DNA from: Gaeumannomyces sp. JS-464
Lineage: Eukaryota > Ascomycota > Sordariomycetes > Magnaporthales > Magnaporthaceae
NCBI GenBank assembly: GCA_002197995.1
Contig: NGZR01000001.1
Coordinates: 7,626,001-7,690,000 of the forward strand
Direction of reading: 5' to 3'
Length of the DNA: 64,000 bases
Shown: positions 42,992-53,453 of the stretch, piece after piece
How the letters are laid out: each line of letters opens with the position of its first letter
Position numbering within the stretch: the first letter of the stretch is position 1
Notes under the pieces: model-generated
What the model saw: the letters and a program-made list of their open reading frames with translations, nothing else
Databases searched by the model: none
What the model was told of the DNA's origin: nothing
Made by a program: the position numbers and the translations under genes

Positions 42992-45379
42992 TCAAGCCTT
43001 ATCCTTCTTGGCCGAAGGCGACGAGTTGGCAGTCTCGTTGACGGTCGGCGAAGAATCGACCACAGTCAATCCCTCGTCACCGGAGCCATCATCCGAGGTG
43101 ACAGTAGGCGGCGCGGTCGAGTTTTGCCTATTTCAAGATTAGTAGTCTGACGACGGCCAGAAGCTGTCATCTTCCTCCGGGATGGAATCGTACTGGTGAA
43201 CACCACGACCCATTCCCTGCGACCCATGACCACCGTAGCTTCCATGACCGTTGCCAGAGCGGAACGACGAGGTGTAGCTACGGCCGTGTTAGCTTATCTG
43301 TTTGTACTAGCCAGCAACGCAATTGAGGCCAGTCAAACTCACCTGCCGCCAGCTGATCCGGAGCGTCGCATGTCGAAGATACCGCGGCCCTGCTGGTACA
43401 TTGTGGGGTTCATGCCAACAGCATGGGTGCCGTAGGCGCCGATGTTGTACTCGTTTGTGCGGTACTGGCGGCGCTCGGCTGTGACACGCTTCAGCTCTTT
43501 CTGAGCCGGCGTGTCCGCGTAGCGGACCTGCATCTCCTGGACATGGGGATCGCCGCCGAGCTTCATGCCGTTATAGTCCTTGATGATCCGCTCGCAGATC
43601 TCGCGGGTCTCGAAGCTATGTGGTGGTGTTTTAGGTGTATTAGTACAGCTTCAGTGAAGGAAGGACAAGGGGAAACACCGGGGTAGGGTCGGCGCCTCTT
43701 ACCGCGCGAAGCCGACGCCACGGCTGTTGCCGTTGGAATCACGCAGGATCTTCGAGCTCGCAATTTGGTACGGGCTGAAGATCTGGATGAGCATCTGTGG
43801 AGTGCCTGTGTGAGAACATATACCCGGTCAAAGTCAAGGGAGGATAAGATGTCATACAGGCTCGGTGATGTCCTTTGGAAGGTTCGAGATGTAGAGGTTC
43901 GTGGACATCTCATCTCCCTCAGCCTTGAGCCGCGCGTTGAAGCTCTCCTGAAGGTGGATGTCAGCATGATGAACTAGTTCCAGTGAGCCGATATGAGGCG
44001 GTAAGAGAAGGCACGGACCCGAGCAAAGCCAACCTCGTATCCGAGGCGATAGAAGCCGCGGATGCATCGCTCCGAGTCCCGGACGTTCTTGAATTTGGCA
44101 AAGCCAAATCTAAATCGCTGTCAGCAAGTGAAGATAGAGATCGTCAAACAATTGCACTTACCCCTTGCATTGCGCCAGTCGAGGTGTCGATGATGGCCTT
44201 GGACTGGTCAACCTCGCCAAATCGCTCCGCATATTTCTGGAGAAGCTCATCATCCGTGGTGGGATGGAGACCGCGAATGTAGACATTCTTGTTTCCGGGG
44301 ATGCGGTTGTCCAGACACTGCTCGAGCGTCTTGACATGATCGGTGAACACAGCCGGCACAGCGCGAGGAATCGCCGGGGATCCGTCAGGATCCGGTCAAT
44401 CTCGGGGTCATTGGCAGTGGCAGCCTTGACAGGGGGCCCTTGAGGAATGACAGCAACGCCAAAGGCCTGCTGAGGGGATGGGGTCGTGTAGCTCGACCGC
44501 TCAGCGGATGCCACACGGGTGACGTTGCTTCGATCTCCGGCAGTTCCGAAGAAGGGGGTATGAGGGGCCGACTCGGTCGCCGAGGTCGAGTACGAGCCAC
44601 GGCGGTTCTCGAGGGTTGGGAGCTCACGAGGGACCTGTGCGGCAACGCCTCCGCGACCAGGAGTGTAGGGCTGAAGCATGGCGTGGTGGCCTCCCATGGC
44701 GTACTGCGGCGCGGCAGTGTACTGCATGGCAATGTTGTCTCCATAGGCCGCCGCCATATGGGCAGTGTATGGGTGAACCTGGGCATAAGAGCTGCCAAAC
44801 ACCATGCTGCCATCAGAGCCGCCGATGGAGGTCGGAGGCTGGATGAAAGTAGCAGCGCCAGGGAGCGAGAGAGCGCCGAAATGCTGCACAAACTGGCCCA
44901 TGTTGTCGGTCATGGCAGCCCCGCCTGGGACATTCATGTGAGATCCGTCCGGGTAACCCTGTGGAATGCCGCCAGCCCGGCGGCCGTGATCGACATAGGT
45001 GGACGACATGGCTGGGTCAGGGGAATAGACGTCAGTCTTTGGATCCAAGCTCAAGGCTCCAGGGCACAGTCTTCTGGCAGCACGAAGCAGCCCGGGTGGA
45101 TCTGGATCTTGATGTGCTCCAACAACAGGGGTGATGAAAAAGAAGTCGAATGGGAAAGTGAGGATGATAACTAGGACCAACTGATCCCAGAAATCTGAGT
45201 AGGCAAGTGATGAATGGCCTACTTGAATTGGGGCGGACGATGACTTCGCCTCCCCCGGTCAAATAGTCGAAGTCCACGCTTGAGACGCTGCTGCCACGAC
45301 GCCGGGTAAACAAGGGGCGTTCGCTACGGTGACGGCCGTAAGCAGCATAGAAGGCTCCCCCGCTACATCTGTAGGCCAT
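42992..45379 (-). CDS. Two-RRM RNA-binding protein (RBMS/MSSP-like)
   Basis: Predicted RNA-binding protein with tandem RRMs. RRM1 contains KNVYIRGLHPTTDDELL and GFGFAKFKN; RRM2 contains NLYISNLPKDITEP and GVGFARFET, closest in style to the RBMS/MSSP family. Eight exons are inferred: 45223-45379, 44162-45116, 44019-44109, 43858-43947, 43703-43794, 43343-43615, 43194-43277 and 42992-43127. The last intron (43128-43193, branch CTACTAATC) extends the protein past an apparent TAA to a Ser/Asp-rich tail ending SAKKDKA. Four single-base corrections are needed: one base missing at 44374-44375 and at 45053-45054, one extra at 44161-44164 and, less surely, at 45230-45233. The exon sum with these is 1878 nt (625 aa). 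The first intron (45117-45222) has a weak acceptor, so the N-terminus starting MAYRCSGG is less certain. The RNA target is unknown. Confidence 0.82.
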
Positions 45380-45524
45380 GCTATGATACTTGACTGTATT
45401 GAGACGCTTGTCTGGACGAAGGACCAGAGAAGGAAAGTATCAACCTGTGTATGTAGAGGGAGGTCGAAGTTGAGTGCGGGGAGCAAAGCGAGGAGTGAGT
45501 TGCGTTGACTGGCGGGCTGCGAAC

Positions 45525-45640
45525 CTGGAAGTAAAGTCGACGAAAGTCAGAGTCCGGCAATGTCAGGGGCATACGCGGCGATGCTCGAGAAAGTAGCAGA
45601 AAACAGGCATAGGACGCTGGGCGTCAACAGTTGAACGTAC
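45525..45640 (-). other. Probable 5'-leader intron of the RRM gene
   Basis: GTACGT donor (45635-45640, minus strand) and a pyrimidine-rich TTCCAG acceptor at 45525, 116 bp, upstream of the first coding exon on the same strand. It is inferred from splice signals only. Confidence 0.5.
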
Positions 45641-45890
45641 CTGGAGCGGAGAGTACTGAGACCAAGGACTCGAAGGACCGGAGAACAGGACAGCTTGCGG
45701 CAGGCGAGGAAACTTCAAGTTGGAAATATTAGTACCAAAGACTCAGTGTGATGAAGCGAGTGCTGGGGGAGTAAGATGGATAGGTCAAGCTATCAAGCAA
45801 GAGGACGTGCAAGAGATCGTGATGGCGTTGTTGGGCGTTCGGTGGTGATGCTGTGATGGACCAAAAGCGAAGGGGAGTGAACGTGTTTGT

Positions 45891-45947
45891 CTGGAGAGGA
45901 GAGAAAGGAATGAGGTTTTGATGGGCTTGAGGAAGGCAGACACGTAC
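45891..45947 (-). other. Second probable 5'-leader intron of the RRM gene
   Basis: GTACGT donor and a CTCTCCTCTCCAG acceptor, 57 bp, upstream of the previous leader intron. It suggests the transcript starts beyond 46 kb. Confidence 0.45.
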
Positions 45948-47914
45948 CTGGCAGGTGGAAGCTAGCGAGGCTCGGAAGCTACGGTCTGAATCTGGCCAGA
46001 AGGAATTGTCAAACGCCCAGGGGCGAGCCCGCCCACTTGTATAGAACGCAACGCGGTGGAAAAATATGGTCAAGAAAGCAGGTGCTAGTTAAGGAGATAC
46101 AAGGTTAGCAGGTGAAGCACGCCCCAGTCTTGTCGTCCGTCGGTAGGTGTTCTGGGACCGGCGTTGGGAAGTGGGAGATGAGAGAACTGAGCCCGAGAAG
46201 TAGGAACGGGCCAGAGTGAAAATTTTGAGCAGTATGGTGGTAGGCACCACCCAGGCGGGCAGTCACAAATGTTCAGGGAGCCTTTTTCCGCGGCGTGGGA
46301 CGAGGAGCAGGCAGGCGGGAGCGGTCTCTCTCGTTAGGTACAGGTAGCCACCTACCTAGGTGGTGGTGAGGATTTGGAGGGAAGGCGCGTGGGAAGATGC
46401 TGGGCAGCACTGGGCAGGAGGACGTCTGGCTGTTCCGAGCCAAGGAATCGAGCCTGGCAAGAACTCAACTAGGTGCCTCCAATCGCTCCTACCTAGGTAG
46501 GTACCTACCAGCTGTTGTAATACCTTAAGAATGGTATATTCTATAAAGGCGCGCAGCGAGAATAGAAATGCTTCGTAAACGACAGAAGCTGATGGCGATG
46601 TTTGGTTGGGAAAGATGCAGACCAGAAGTGGTGTCGGGTGGAGTGGGAGGAAGAGTGACGGGAGTGAGAAAGAGTGATGGAGATAGGTACCTAGGTAGGT
46701 AGGGAAAGGAAGGTTGAAGGTTGAAGGGTGGGAGGGAGGTGGAAGCGGGCCGTCTGTGGTGCCTTCCTCTGTGGGTGCCTTCCCTTAACGGCTGGTTATT
46801 CCTTAGGGCTAACCTAACGTCTGATGGGAGAGTGACCGCGGAACTGATCAGAGAGGAGTGAGAGAATTCCACCCCACCCCGCCCACTGTCGGATGGTAAT
46901 AGATCAAGTTGCCCGTCGTCGAGGAAGGGGCGAGCACCCATTCGCGATAGGCGAGCGCATGGGGGTGGGTATCACACGTTTCCCACCCCCTTTCAGGCGG
47001 GCGAGGCCAATACCTTGAGCCGCGCGCTGGACGGGCAACCTCAGTGAATACCTAGGTAGGTAGGTACCTAGTACCTACATAGCGGCTTTGCGGGAGAGGC
47101 ATCGTGACCAGATAAGCAATAACAAGTTTCATCATGAATTTCTATCGGATTGTTCCGATCCGTTTTTTGCCCGTGTGGAGCTGATATCGGTGCTGTCGGA
47201 GCCGGCGCTCGACGGGACCAGGCTCAATATAATGGCCGAGACAGTGAACAAATAAGGGGCATAGTTGTCTGGACCATCCTGCCTACCGTGACAAGGTTTC
47301 TCAACCGACAGAGGCGTTGAGAGACCAATGGGCCCGGGGATTGAACAGATTTTAGCTGGAATAGATACCTCCACAGAACCGCCTATTCACTAACACGAGT
47401 TGCAAGGGACAACCGCACCAGGGGTTCAGACTTGGGTACCTAGGCGCAGCTAAACGTCAACAACCCAATCGACACAACACACATGGGAGGAGAATATGCT
47501 TGGATCGAGACGCTGTAGATCTCATAACCCCCGAGGCGTCGCCGATGTTGCGGTGCTACGAATCCCCTCGATTAGCCAGGCCCGCGATTAACTACCTAGG
47601 CGCGTTGCCACTCTAACAAAAAACATATGCTTATGTCCAGGAACGCCGCGACCAGCCAGCCAATTCATCGCACCTCCAACACATCTCGAAGCGCCGATTA
47701 TGAACAGGGGTAGATAGGAGAGTATAGGACCCAGGGGGCGGAATGTGACGGAAAGATCTAGAGCTGATTGAACAAGAGTGCATACCTAGGTATAACCAAA
47801 AAAGGAAGGTCGCAGAATGTTCTATGTACCCTTTGAAATTCATGAATGCGCCATCGTAAAAAAATCCCACCAGGGGCAAGGCAAAGCAGTGCAGAAGCGG
47901 GTCAAATGGTCCAT

Positions 47915-50153
47915 TCAAGACCAGACATCCTCCTGTGACATGGCGGAAGCGGCTCGTCAGCAACCTGCCGGGAGTTGGGTTCAAAGCAAAAGGAAAAAGG
48001 GGGCGTACCTGGTACTGGTTGGCTGCCCTCATGTTCTTTACGATCTCCTCGGCCTTGGCCTCAGTGATGCCGCGCTGCTCGGCCAATATCTGGGCCAGGA
48101 CTGCGTTGACCTCGCGAGCCATGTTTGCGGCGTCGCCGCACACGTAGATGTACGCCTTTTGAGCCAAGAGGTCATTGATCTCCTTTGCCATCTCCTTGAG
48201 GCGGTGCTGGACGTAAACCTTCTTCGGGCCCTGTCTCGAGAAGGCGGTGACGAGCTCGAACTTGTCACCAAGGGCCTTCTTATAGTCCTGTGGAGCACAT
48301 GAGGTGACGTTAGCCAGACTGCCACAAATGGGGATCCAACGGCAAAGTGTGTGAGCCGCGACTATACATACCTCCCACTCGGACTCGTAGATGAAATCTT
48401 CAGCAGGTTTCCGGCAACCAAAAAACAGTATCGTCTTGCCAACGTCCAGTCCGTTCTCAGCCTGCTTGGCGCGCTCTTGAACGAAGCCCCTGAATGGGGC
48501 GACACCAGTACCGGGGCCAATGAGAATAACGGGCTTGGACGAGTCTGAGGGCAGCTTGAAGTTTGAGTGGCGGACGTGAACTGGCATGTGAATGCCATCG
48601 TACTTGTTGCGCGGGCCAGTGATCTCGTACGTCCGGCCGAACGGCTCCGGGTTCGGGTCACCATTCTGCTTTTGCTTTAGGGCGAGGAGGTAGTTGGTAG
48701 CAACACCACGGAATGGGTCATCACGGCCGGGGATCATCTGCTTCTCAACGACAGCAGTGATAGAGATCATCTTGGGCTGAACAAGGGATGAGGACGAGAT
48801 GGAGTAGTAACGCGGTTGCAGCTTAGTGATACCCTCGATGAAAGCCGAGAACGGGATTTTGGTCCATTTCTGGCCCTTGCCGACGACGTGAAGAACCCTG
48901 GCGATGTTCAGATGATTCTTGGTGATCTTGTCCTGGAAGTAGTCCTTGTCACCACCGAGCTTGGCCATCTCGGCCTTGACGGCGTCGTTCGGGGCGAATG
49001 CAGCAAGAGTGGCGACGAACTGGCGCGACACGGGGGCGCAGATCTCCATATGGTAACGGACAATAGCATCGTAGGTCGTGGGAGCCGGGAAGGGAACCTT
49101 GGCGGTCGGCTCCAGGGCCTTGACGCTGACAACAGTATGGCGCTTGTCGGCAAGTCCAGTGACTTCCAGGAAACGGTCCACCTCTTCGCCCGGATTCGTA
49201 GGCCACACAGCGATATGGTCACCGGTCTGGTATGTGAGATTGGTTCCGCTGATGTCGACATCGATGTGCAGGCAGTTTCTGTCCTTGACGTTGAAGAGCT
49301 CGTATGACTTGGAGATGGGCGCGATGTAGGGGTTATGGGCATTGAAAGGACCCTTGGCGGCGCCGTCGAGGTGCATCTTGTTTGGCTCGCCCAGGTAGAC
49401 CTCGGGGGAGTCGGCGGTCAGGGCCTCGCGGTCGACGACGCTGAAAATGGGCTCGTACACAGCTTCGCGCTCTTCCAGGCCCATTTTATCGGCGAGTGCG
49501 GCCCACATGGGGTCTTTCCAGGCCAGAAAGTCCTCCTCCATAGTGCCGGCGCCATCGTCGCCCTCGCCGGCCTCGCCGATGCGGTGGGCGCCCATCTTCT
49601 CGAGGGCTTTGGTAACGTTGCGGACCATGGAGTTGTAGTGTTCGTAGGTGTTGTTCCCGAGGCCAAAGGCGACGAAGTTGAGGTTGCCCAGAGCGGGCTC
49701 GTTGCTCTGGCTGAAAGCCACGTCCTCGCCCGTGATGAACTCGTAGAAGTCGACGGCGTTGTCCGTGGGTTCGCCCTCGCCATAGGTGGCAAGGACGAAC
49801 ATGGCAACCTTGTCGCTGGGGAAGGCGTCGAGGTTGTCGTAGTCGTAGTCCTCTAGATCGGCGACCATGGTCTCGAGCCCGAAGCGGCTCTTGCCCTCCT
49901 TGGCGAGCCTGGAGGCATAGTCCTCGGCGGTTCCGGTCTGGGAGCCGTAGAAGATGACGCAGTTTTTGCCCGACTCCTCCATCTTCTCCAGTATGTTTCT
50001 TGTCTTGCCGGCCTTGAGGCCATTGGCGCCAGCGAACGAGTTGGCATAGGGATCTTTGGCAACGCCCCAGTACTTGCCCTTGGTGAAGTAGGCGACGGTG
50101 CCGCAAAGGATTATGCCCAGGACAATGATGTCCAGCGTATCGAGTTCGGCCAT
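47915..50153 (-). CDS. NADPH-cytochrome P450 reductase
   Basis: ER-anchored diflavin reductase (CPR/NCP1 type) that passes electrons from NADPH through FAD and FMN to cytochrome P450s such as Cyp51, and to squalene epoxidase. Exons: 48372-50153, 48009-48287 and an 18-bp last exon 47915-47932 encoding EDVWS. Introns: 48288-48371 (GTATGT...CACAG) and 47933-48008 (GTACGC...CACAG). Total is 2079 nt (692 aa), the usual size. An N-terminal hydrophobic anchor (about residues 7-23) precedes FMN-domain motifs SQTGTAEDYA and ATYGEGEPTDNA, the FAD motif RYYSISSSS, the NADPH motif GPGTGVAPFRGF, YVCGDAANMA and the C-terminal aromatic Trp. The 84-bp first intron is a multiple of three with no in-frame stop, so an unspliced message would still be readable. 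No frame correction is needed. Confidence 0.97.
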
Positions 50154-53100
50154 CTTGGCTGTCAGCAGGCGGTCTGCTGGCGATGGGGGCTGAGGGGCGT
50201 GGGGGAAATCCGAGAAGTGTGGCGGGAGAGGAAAGATGTGCCTCTTATCTGAGCCCTATAAAAGCGCCCAGAAACTCGGTGCCGGACCTTTTGGAATGAA
50301 TCCGACGGCGAGGTCGGCTCGGGGCGGACTGTGGGACATCTAGGTAGGACATATAATCATGGGCCCATAAGAAAATTGACGACCCGATCCAATGATGGGA
50401 CTTGGGGCACCCCACCCCACGTCGGAAATGTGGCCACGACTCGGCAAGCCCTCAATCTAGTCCGGCAGGTGCACGAAGCCACACGTGCGTTTGCGGAACA
50501 CCGCCCAAGCTTCCGACACGAACAGCACACGGGCTGGTAGCGATCATTCAGTGATTTCTTTTTCTTCGTCTTCACCTAGGTTCATAGACGTCCCGTCGTC
50601 TGAATCGCGTCGGGTGTCAGTAGGAGTCTGAACTTAAAGTAAATGGCACAGCACGGGATCATGTGATGGTGGCTTGCCGAATGTTCTCTCCCTTGGCTGG
50701 GGCAATCGAGGTTCCGCCTGGAAGCTAAGGTAGGCGGCACGAGATTCATCGGGCAGCCGAAGAAAGCCACATCTGAACGCCCAGGACCAGACCTGTTTGA
50801 ATCAAATGCAGGCGCCTAGAGCCAGGAAGAGCCCGAGGTCCGGACCCCATTCTCATGAGCCCGTATCCCGGTTCTTTGGTTCCCAAAGAGCGCGTCAAGT
50901 TGAGTCGGTTTGTTGGGAGCAGGCTGGACCGAAGCCACGCCGCCCGGCAGCCAAGCAAAGCCCCGACACGAGCCCAATGCAAGACCCTAGGCCATACATA
51001 CCTAGGTACCTACAGTTCTGTGCCACGACGTGCCAACGAATAATCTACGTAGTAGTGTTTAGGGCCACTTCAATCTTCCACACTTGCGGCCGGGGTTCGT
51101 CAATGCAGCTGTCTTTGAGACTGCGCTCTCTCGGCTTTCTACATCGAGGCGGGCATGTGGAGTCCTTCGCAGGCCAGCATCGGGGTTAGGAAACAAACGG
51201 ACTTGACCTCCCCAATCCCTGTCCCTTCCTGCGTAAGCCGGCTGCCCAGCCGCCCTGCCTTGGTGCAAGAATGAGCCGATCCTCCGCCGGCCGGCCAGAG
51301 CCGAAGGTCAAACGATTAGGCCTTCTCGAAGCGTCCATCTGAGAGAAGCCTAACAGCAGAAGGTTTGTGGCATATACTCGCGAATTGCTGCCCGGGTACG
51401 ACCGATGCTGGCCCACGGCCCACGCCGTTAGTTTTCGGGCGCGTTGGCTACCTCTCGGTGGAGTATGCAGACCTGCCTGTATCTACAGGTATCGACTAGG
51501 GGTCGACACCAAAAGGCATGCTTTTTCTGTTTCAGTTCATCGTTTCTTATTGTCCACCTATAACTGCGCCCAGCTTCGTGGACAAGATTTTATTCATGGT
51601 CAATATATCAGGAGGCTTGGAGCAGCCTCCCTTTGGACAAGATCTTCATTTGATATTGATAACCCAGGCGTGCCAGCTTCAACCCCTGCGACCCTGAGGC
51701 GACCAGTCGGGCGGGCCCGGTTCCTGCGCCAATCCTGCCGACTCAATTGATCCCTCCTTCGGTCCTGCTCCATTCACATTTACAGTCCCGATTACGATTA
51801 CGATAGACACTCTCGAGCTGTTAAGCCCCATGTCTGCTTGGGAGAGGGGTGCTACGTTTGCGTGGTGGGATAAACCCTCGGCACCGAACAGGCTACGTGT
51901 ATGCTTGCACAAGGGAGCACCCAAAGAGGGCTGGGCCTCCCGGAGATGACCAGCTCAGGTTGAACGAGGCGGCTGGTGTTGGAAGCGAGTGGATTGCCTG
52001 GGCCCAGTAGACTTGGTGAAGCTGGTCGCCATGTGCGAATCCCTGAACACACGCAATTTGGTCGTGGGAGGGCATTGAAGCAACCTAGGGTTGCTCACGA
52101 TTTTTTTTTCTTTTTTTTTTTTTTTTCGTTTGTTTGTTGGCATAGGCGCAGGACATGGTACCTCAATGGAAACAAATCGGAGAGGACCGAGGCCAGGTCG
52201 CGAAATCCAATGGCGGCACACCCAGGCTGCTGTGCTGCGTCGGTCGATCAATTGTTGGATGGACGCATGCGACGAATCCCCTCAACCGACATCCAGCGGC
52301 GTCTGGCGTGATGCATGCGCTCTGAGAAAAAGTCTGCGCTTACGTCGTGTGGTCGTGCAAATGGCTGGCGTCTGTCCAGTCAGGCCCCTCCAAGCCACTG
52401 ATGATCGATCCGCATGGGCCGCCCGCTCCCACCCTGACGGCCCCTCTGATAGGCTGGACCAACCCCGTGGCCCTTGCAGGGACGCCACGACTTGAAAGAA
52501 AGCAGCCTAGCACCAAGTCCTCCGAGGCTCAGAGCGCGCGGCAGCAAATGGAGATTGGAGCGGCGGCATGGGACGTGCAGATCAGATTTGATGCTTTGGC
52601 GGCTGGGGTTTTCTCCCTTGTGCCAGCAGACTCTCCGAGGCCTGTGCCTCGTTTCTCTTGGTTTGATCGTTCTGCATCCGCGCGACTGCCGGCTGCCCGC
52701 CTGATTGCCCGCGGCCCTGACGCAGCACGACTGCGCCCATCCTGGAATCGGATCATGGTTGTTGAGACGGCGCGAAAATGGGTAGGTTCTGTTCCCGACA
52801 CGCGCGAATGACACTGCCAATGACGCTGCCCTCGCCCGCGTGTGCCCGCTTTGCATGCTGCCGGGGCCGTGGCTGCCCCCCTCCCTCCCCTCCTTCCACC
52901 AGGCGCCGCCCGCCCAGGCTGGCTGGCCTCATGTAGGCTTCCAGGCCATCGGGTCTAGCCGCCCTGCCCTCGGCCGCGACGCTTGCAGCGCACCAACCGC
53001 CTGCCCTGCCCTGGGGGCCGCCGAGCATTTTGTGCTGTGACGGAATGCTGCAAGATTAGCAGCCCGCGCGGTGTTTCACAAGGGCGTCTAGCGCCGGGGG

Positions 53101-53225
53101 CAAGGGAAGGGGGTGGTCGTTGGGAGCGAGGGGGCAGTGGGAGCTAGGTTTGGCGGGCAGGCTGTCATCCAGGCGTCAATCGGTCGATTCATGCTGACTT
53201 GCGGCACGCACTTGCCCGCACACAG
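50154..53225. other. Intergenic region (CPR / TAO3)
   Basis: About 3 kb between divergent genes: the CPR promoter on the left and the TAO3 promoter with its unresolved first exon on the right. It contains CCTAGG-type motifs near 50338, 50573 and 50998 and a T-rich run at about 52101-52126. ATG codons exist near 52754 and 52855, but I could not link one to TAO3 with confident splice sites. Confidence 0.5.
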
Positions 53226-53415
53226 CTCCGTCTCAGGCGCTGCCAGACCACGCGCCCGACCCATTGAAGTTTTCGCCCCGAGCCGTCACCCGCCTTGACG
53301 AGGAGGATGAAGATGTCTGGGACCAGACGCTGAGGCCATTTGCCTTTGACTTTCCCCAACACCACCCTCGCCTCGTCGCCCACTCGCGGGAGTCGTCCAT
53401 CGAGAAGATCATCGC

Positions 53416-53453
<38 letters not shown>

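Larger units (their letters stand above)
45380..47914. other. Long leader/promoter region with TACCTAGGTA motifs
   Basis: 2.5 kb between the RRM gene start and the P450-reductase stop. The proximal part (to about 46.1 kb) is probably a spliced 5' leader. From about 46.3 to 47.8 kb there are repeated CCTAGG-centred palindromic motifs (near 46350, 46490, 46690, 47050, 47435, 47594 and 47783). No protein gene is supported. Confidence 0.55.
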
